Source: Sipunculus nudus (taxonomy: Eukaryota > Annelida > Sipuncula > Golfingiida > Sipunculidae). Taken from it: a DNA stretch of 64,000 nucleotides. Shown piece after piece: positions 51,801-60,800 of this stretch (positions are counted from its first letter, which is position 1; every line of letters starts with the position of its first letter). Under the pieces are notes generated by a model. That model did not search any database. It was not told where the DNA came from and was given only the letters and a program-made list of their open reading frames with translations. The DNA lies in NCBI GenBank assembly GCA_026874595.1, contig CM049316.1:44285695-44349694 (forward strand), given 5' to 3'. Both the position numbers and the translations under genes were made by a program.

Positions 51801-54800
51801 AACCACTGCTGAGATATGAGTGATTATTATTATTACCCTTGGAAGATAAATCGATGGACACCAAGAAAAAATGGTTAAACGTTGGGCCACCTAATTTGTA
51901 TAAGCTGTAGAGCTATGTAAGATCTTTACTTGTGCAAAATTTCAGACTGAGATGTTAAACCAATCCTGAGATTTTAGCCTGGATGTCTGCCGTGTAAATG
52001 TGTTTATAGGTGGCACCACCTGCCAACTCAATGAATAATCTATCCAAGATGTTTACACTTGACATGCAAAATTTCAGGCAGATAAGTCAACCCACTGCTG
52101 AGATATGAGTGATTTTTATCCTGGGTAGATAAACAGTTGGACACCACGAAAAAAATTGTTGTAGGTTGGGCCACCAAATCAGTATTAGCTGTAATGCTAT
52201 GTAAGACCTATACTCATGCAAAATATCTGGCCAATACATCAGTCCAGTCCTGAGATATTAGCATGGATGTCTTCAGCATAAATGTGACTGTAGGTGGAGC
52301 AACCTGTCATATAAACGAGAAACCTATTCATGATGTCTATAAGTGCAAAATTTTTAAGTGATTTTAACCCAAGGCAGATTAACAGATGGATGCTGTGCAA
52401 AAATGGTTGTAGATTGTGCCACAAATTTTGTGTATGATATAGTGCTATCCAATAGCTATACTCATGCAAAATTTCAGCCTGACTGGTCATCAAGTCCCAA
52501 GATATGTGGGTTTTTTTTGTGAAAACAGACACACAGACGGACACAGAGGGGAAAGGTCAGAAGTCAACCCAAAATGAGGGTGCAGCAGTTCACATGTGAC
52601 CTGATCATTTTCATAAAATTCCATCCAGTGGTTACGGAGGAGTTCTCTGGAAACCTATAGTATCCACAAAACTCTTTTTTGGCAGATACAATTAATAATG
52701 GCCCAATAAAATACACAGTGTAAATGTGGCATTTAATTGTGGACTAGAGACAATAAAGAAAAAAAAATATCCATTCTTTGTCTGGTCAGTGAAGTATATC
52801 TGTGAATTTTACATATTAATTACATTTTATTTAGCTTACAGTGTAAACCAGAGAATTAATTTCCAAGTAAAAAAGAATCATTCTCATGGAGTTTTTTTTG
52901 TGAAAACTGTTTCAAGAATATTTTTGACAAATAAATTTTTGCCCGATGTATACATGCAATTGCTTCAGAAATTTTGTACAAAGTATATAATATCAAGTAA
53001 AATGAATTATTTTTACAATCCAGTTGTACTGTTTGTGCCTTTGGACAGTGGATGTCATTTTTCAAGTACAGCTGGACAGTAGCATTACTACATAGATTAC
53101 TTTACATGTCTTTATACACTAAGGTGGCAAGAGCTTTTATAAGAAAATAGTGACAACACAAACGTCAGTCACAAATGATGCTGCATTGGCTTTTCCCACT
53201 CCCTCAAACTGGCTGGTTTACTTCTCTGGTCAGTTTGATGAACATGTCACAAGACACTATCCAGACATATTTGGATTATTTTTCTCCCATGGATTCTTTG
53301 CATGGTATGACATTACTTTTCACCCCAGCAATTGGTGGCACACCTCCTGCAACCCCTTGGTATAAAATTATACATTCTGTATTACTTGAATAAGCTATTT
53401 TCATGAAAAGACATGTAGACACATGTATTGGTATGGATTTAGGTATGCAAAAAGACTGTGAGATACACATACCTTGTGAAATTCTTTAAATTACTCATCT
53501 GTGAAGGACTGCTGGTCTTAAAAGCATCATTCAATGTCTGCAACAATCAAGAAATGCTTAATGACGGAGAATCTTTACACATAAAATATTTGTTTCCCAG
53601 TTAATAATAGATATTAACTTTTATTCTTTACTCATAAATTGTTCAGAAAATGACAGTATCAAATACTTAAAATCTTCAGTGCTCTATACTTCTGATCCAC
53701 AGTACATCTATTATAAGTGCACAGTTACACCCCTGTTACATGTATGAGTGTTACCGTATTATAAGAATATTTATGCATTTTCTATATATTATTGCCTGAT
53801 GCTTAGTTGTGAAATTAACATATTCATAAATTATAATTTTTCAACAAGTTGATAATAAAAGACAAACTAGAAATATGAATTTCCCATGAATGCAGGCCTC
53901 CGCCATGTTGGCGGTCCTTAATGTGGGGTACTGGTACTTCGCAACCCTTGTTTTCATTCTCTTATTCACCCATATGCCCAGATTCATTGGTGCGTAAGTT
54001 CCCTCAACAAATGTTTGCATTAAATTATTTGGTCCATATTCCCATGTTCAATCAGGCATATGTGACTGCACATTTGTGAATATTCCTGAAGTCCTTCCTG
54101 GATCCAGATCATGAGGTGGAACCACACCAAAATATAATCTTTTTCATTGGCCCATTCCTGCACCTCTGTTCATGAATATGTTATGTTTTGAATAAACACA
54201 CACACATGAATGGGTACACATGAATGCATACACTACTGGTGAAGGCAAATAATCAAACTAAATCATACATTCTCCCTTACAATAACAGTCTATATTATAT
54301 GAACACCATTTCAGCCTGACTGAACTTACCTTGAGTAAAAACTTGAGTATTGGTTCTTTGCCTTTCTTTACGATGTCTAACAACTGACTGGACACCACCA
54401 TGCCTTTTGAGGCTCGCAGGACCGCGTTGCAGATGAACACATTTCTGTAAAGCTCCAGCCTGACAGATACAACATTGTTGCATAGCAAACTAAAGACTTG
54501 TCTAAACAGTCAATGTTAACAATGTCTGGATGTATTGGCTGTACTTCAGTTTGAGGTACGTGCATGATGGACTGACCTCTGCTAGATTTAGCAACAGACC
54601 AGCTTGCCTGCTTATCCCAAATATACATTATACATTCAAAATATATATCTTATATAACCATAAAGGAAGCATATCATGTGAAAGGCATTATGTCAGTGCT
54701 TGATTAGTAATAATTACAATAGATTAATCCAGAAAAGTAGAAAAAGTAAAAGTATATAGAAACAGGAATTAAAGCACCTATAATCTAATATCAATATTTA

Positions 54801-57800
54801 ATGACTTTTTGACCTATCTTAAATGAAGAGGTTTTTGCCAGTGATGGTGTCCTTTTAGCTAGTTACTCATATGAGGTTACCAGTACCCAGATAAGATGAT
54901 GTTACTCACTTGTCTGGCTGAGCAGCCAGCTGGTTCTCTAGACTGAGGCGGTGCTGCTCTGTCAGCTCCTGTTTGGTGTAGTCTTCCACCAGCAGATCTA
55001 TTAACCCCTTAAAGTAGAAAAATTAAGTGCTATGTTTAAATCCTTAGGAGAAGAAAAGGTAGTTTTAAGCTGGCTGTATTAAGCTACCTAGTTTTAAAAT
55101 AATTAAAGGTGCCCAATAACCTACCTTTTGAGAAAGAATTGATGTGATTTCTGGCTTCCTCTGTGTATATAGTAATGATATTTGGGGATTATTTTGGTTG
55201 TGAAAAGTGCTTATAAGGCCTTTTGTTGGAGAGTAAACTTGTTTATCAACAACATGTTTGTAAACACAGCAATGTTGACAAACAAGAAAAACACATAACC
55301 TGAGGCAGTAGGTTGCTTATATGCGGAGGTAGAAAGGTCACTTGTTGCAAAACACCATTTGCAAAGCTCTGGCTTATTTGACTTGCTGCTAGATGCCCTT
55401 GTTTTTATTATTTTGGCAGGCTCCACATATTCTAAACATGTTGATATAAACAAACAAGCAGCCTGTGTGTGGTTATATCCACATTTTCTGGCCTATTTTT
55501 ATGGAAACTCCAAGGGATTACCTTGAGTTTATAAAGGTCAGATATGTGATTGGGCCCCTTTAAACTTTTAAACAAGGTACTAAAAAAGTGTCAAAATTTC
55601 TCAAAATATTCACCAAAATAATATTAAATTAATTTTAATGGAACATAGTAAGTGGCATCATTCAGTAAGTATAAACTGTAGTTGACATCCCATGTCTCCA
55701 TGAGACTGATCATGTCAGAGTGACAGAGCAAGTCATCATGAAAAGTGCAATTTTTAATGTCTGGACATAAGTGTTCTTGAATTGTTCCTCAATGAGATAG
55801 GAACTAATAAATTATTTTTATTACTTACCTCATAATTAGTCCTCATGCTGTGTTCTACTCGTTCATGCAGACTGGCCTCGGTCGTAGGGGGCATCCCCAG
55901 GATTGTACGACATGCCTGGGTGTAGCTCTTCAACTTTTCATCAGGCACCTTGAGGAACACTGGATCACTGTGCTGTAATTTATGTAAATATTTGTTTTTT
56001 TTTAATAATCATAACCTAGTCAAAAAGGATTGTTACATCATAATAACTTTACATCTGATCAGGCTAGTGGAAATGAACCACTAAAAACATGGCATAAACT
56101 GATTTTTTTCATTTACAATCTGTAAACTACCTGATTTTAAAGGATAGGTTATGGTAAATATTATGGAATATTCTATTTATTAATGTACTATTATGATTCA
56201 TGGTGGATTTTCAATGGATTTTCTGTTACATGAACCCATAAAAAGAAAAGTTTGTCTTATTAAAGTGTTTTCTAAATAATATGCAAAGGTAAATGTCATA
56301 GACAGACAATATACTTATTCAGGATATTCCCAAGATGCACTTGCATTAACCAAGATTAAATTTATGCCATTTTCCCCATTGCAGTGTCTTGTGAGGCTTC
56401 TATTTTTGCCATCTCGCCTTACAGAAACCTACACAATAACTTCATAAAAAAAATCTAAATAATTTCAAGAGGACCATAACAACAATTGTAGTCTTAACAG
56501 GATTTACTGATGCAGTTACTGTCACGTTATTGTAGATACATGGAATGCCATGGAATAACCAGATATTTAGCCAAATGTCAGCACTGTCAGAATGGCTGAT
56601 TCTTCCAATGTTGAAAAAGAAATAACTCTAGCAAGTACATAATAAAATAAGCATTTACTTTTTCAAACAATCATTAAACATGATTTAAAAACCAATTCCC
56701 AATACTACTAAAAAGACATAGAAGAACAAATGAGTCATTTGACTGTGAGGCTGCACACTGACACTGACAAGACTGCATGTCTCACAAAATACAGTAGAAT
56801 GAATGACTTGCATAACAGTGTTCAAAAAACAAAAAATGGTGCAACAATACAAAAATCAGTTCAGATGTATGATTGTCCCAGGACTTAAGGTGCATAATAA
56901 TAAGTGACATGACATTAAGTATGACACAGAAATGTCACAGATGATGTTACAAGGACACTATTTCACAACAGGATAAATGGACAAGGTTTAATGTTTATAA
57001 ATATTTGTAATAACCAATTGATACTGAAAAACTTCAAAAATTAAAAAGGATTATAATATATGTACATTATTATGAAACCTCAAGTAGGTGGTTTGTGCAT
57101 TTTTCATGTATTTTAATTTTGAAAGAAAAGATAATTGCCAAATTATATTTATAAATTATATTTATAACTAGATGTGTCAGAACGACACGAAAGCCCCCGC
57201 CTTGGGCAAATTAGAAACATTTGTAAAATTTTGAAAATTTTTTAAGTTCAGGAGGTGTCGTATGGTCAAAAGTAGGTCAACAAGGGCAAAATGCAAACTC
57301 GATTTGTAACGGGTCATTATCAAGCAACACAACAAAAATCATGCCAGTATATGCAGGCATTGTGAAAAAAAGTCCATACATGTGCATTTTCCATAAAAAT
57401 TTCTGTCTTTCATGAAATTTTCTATGTTTAGGATCCGTAAAACAATCCAAAGTAGGTCAACCAGGATGAAACGCAAACTCGATCTGTAACTGTCATTATC
57501 TGCCCACACAAAAAAAATCAGGGTGGTATCTGCAGGCATTGAGGAAAAAAAGTCAGTACATATGCATTTGTTATGAAAATTTATATTTTTCATGAAACTT
57601 TCTATGTTCAGGAGCAGTCAAATGGTCAAAAGTAGGTCAACTGAGACAAAACAAGAACTCGATCTGTAACTGGTCATTATCTGCCTACACACCAAAAATC
57701 AGGCCCATATCTGCAGGCACTGCGAAAAAAAGTCCATACATGTGCACCTTTTTTATGAAATTTTCTATGTTAGAGCACCGTCAAACAGTCAAAAATAGGT

Positions 57801-60800
57801 CAACTGGGACAAAACGTGAACTCCATCTGTAACTGGTCAATATCTGCCGACACACCAAAATTCAGGCCAATATCTGCAGGCATTGCGAAAAAACGTCTGT
57901 ACATGTGTATTTGTCATGAAATTTCATATTTTTCATGAAATTTTCTATGTTCAGGACCTGTAAAACGGTCAAAAGTAAGTCAACCGGGACGAAACGCGAA
58001 CTCGATCTGTAACTGGTCTATATCTGCCCACACACCAAAAATCAGGCTAATATCTGCAGGCATTGCGAAAAAAAGTCTGTACATGTGTATTTGTCATGAA
58101 AATTTCTATTTTTCATGAAATTTTCTAAGTTTAGGAGGCGTAAAACAGTCAAAAGTAGGTCAACCGGAACAAAACGTGAACTCGATCTGTAACTGGTCAT
58201 TATCTGCCAACACACAAAAAATCAGGCCAATATCTGCAGGCATTGCGAAAAAAAGTCTGTACATGTGTATTTGTCATGAAATTTCTATTTTTCATGAAAT
58301 TTTCTGAGTTTAGGAGCCGTAAAACGGTCAAAAGTAGGTCAACCAGGACGAAACGCGAACTCGATCTGTAACTGGTCTATATCTGCTCACACACCAAAAA
58401 TCAGGCCAATATCTGTAGGCATTGCGAAAAAAAAGTCCATACAGGTGTATCTGTCATGAATATTTCTATTTTTTATGAAATTTTCTAAGTTTAGGAGCCG
58501 TAAAACGGTCAAAAGTAGTTCAACCAGGACGAAACACGAACTTGATCTGTAACTGGTCTATATCTGCTCACACACCAAAAATCAGACCAATATCTGCAGG
58601 CATTGCGAAAAAAAGTCCAAACATGTGTATCTTTCTTGAATATTTCTATTTTTCATGAAATTTTCTAAGTTTAGGAGCCGTAAAACGGTCAAAAGTAGGT
58701 CAACCGGGATGAAATGCAAACTCGATCTGTAACTGGTCTATATCTGCCCACACAAAAAAAATCAGGGTGGTATCTGCAGGCATTGAGGAAAAAAAGTCAG
58801 CACATATGCATTTGTTATGAAAATTTATATTTTTCATGAAACTTTCTATGTTCAGGAGCAGTCAAATGGTCAAAAGTAGGTCAACTGAGACAAAACAAGA
58901 ACTCGATCTGTAACTGGTCATTATCTGCCTACACAAAAAAAATCAGGCCAATATCTGCAGGCATTGCGAAAAAAAGTTTGTACAACTGATTCATTTCGGA
59001 ATGACGGAATGACGGAATGACGGACATGGGTAAAACTATATGCCCCGGCCACTTTGTGGCGGGGGCATAAAAACATGCATTAATCAGTGTAATTCAACAC
59101 CTGGTTTGTGTTACTATATTATCTGTAGAGTCCAGAGATACAGAATGGTATTTGAAAACAATATTTATAACTGAAGTATTGTTTACTTTCTGCATACCAT
59201 ACTCTATATGTCTGTGCAACAGTAAAATCATAACATATCAGATTTTGTCAAGACGGCTCCTTATTAAATTAACTGGCTAATTTGTGATGGTAAATCAATC
59301 TTGTCTGCTGGAGGTTCAAAACTGTGCAAGTGCTGTTAATTACAGTAAAGGTCCAGGCAGTCTTGAATTTTTTTTTTTTTTAATTTTTTTGTTGAAGGTA
59401 ACCGCCTCCATTTTTTTAATGCTGACTAATTTAATTCTTAACCTAAGTATGTACATCTGCAGAGACTCCATTTTGGTTTGGGACTACTTGACAGGGTGGT
59501 AGCACTCGCTTCCAATCATTTTTATATCCAGGTGTCACCCAGGTCCGGTGTTTACTGCACCTGCAGGTCCTGGGTGTGTAATCATCCCCATTGCTGGGTC
59601 ATAACACAGAGGAACGCCCAAAGACGCACTCGCATGTGAGTGATACACGGCTGTGGGGCACAGCCTACCCATTAACCTGCAGAGCGCTCACCCTGGGTGG
59701 GGGCCGACCGTGAAAAACCTCACAGCCTCGGCTGAGATTCAAACCCACGATCTCCCTGCTTTGAGTCCTGCACTCTACCCCTGAGCCACAGAAGCCGGTC
59801 TAGACAGTCTTGAATGCATCAGGGATATTTAAAAGGTCTTGATAGTTGTCTAAACTAAGACCACATCAAAACTCTACAGCTTTTCAATTCTAAAGTTAAG
59901 AACTAAATACATGTATGTGAAAACAAATAAAGAGATATACATGCCTGTCATGCAAATACATATATAAACAGTCTTAACAACTAGTACTCTAACCTTGAAA
60001 GAGAGTCCTCTGTAACTCTAATACATGCCACAAAAATTCATTGATTATAAATACATTTCTATAACTGCAAGCATCAATTTACTTCTAAGCAACTATGCAG
60101 TACAAAATTACCACATATTTTCATAAATTCTTTCAGAATCAATCTCTAATGAAAAACAAAAGACAGATATGTAAAATATTGTTTCTGACAGTAATGTTGT
60201 CAAACATTTAAGTTTCTATCAATATATATATATCTGTTTATGTTTATATATAGAGAGAGAGATACAGAGAGGGAGAGAGACATAGAGAAAGTAAAAGCAT
60301 ACCTTTAAAATCATAAAGAGTTTTACAGTAATTAGAGATTGTGAACATTTGGGTGAAAGAAGTTTCACAATTAAAATGGTGTAATTATTTACGATCATTT
60401 ACGGTTATGGACATTATAGAAAAAATATAATAAATGTACAGTAAAATGTGCAACGTAATTTTAATTGTGGGCAAAACATAACAAACATTATGGTAACAAA
60501 GTATCAGAGAATTTACAATACAGCTATCACTAGAAAAAGAGAATTTCTGTTCATAGCTGTCTTGTAATTATCATTAAATAAAAAGTTTACCTTGTGAATA
60601 AGCTCAGCACAGTTGTGGAACATGGTTAATGCCCGGGCGTAGTTGGCCTTGAAGAAATAGAAGGACCCTAAGTCATATTTCACCTGAAATAAAGAACATG
60701 AATATGTACCCATAGTGTACTATGAGGCAGAGAAACATAAACATAAATTAGAATAAGTGATGACATAATAATTGGCTTAACAGAAACCATCGCCTGCATG

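Noticed and set aside
59715-59800. Possible tRNA gene on the - strand
   Set aside because: Same reasoning: box motifs are followed by a long shared SINE body and an A-rich tail.
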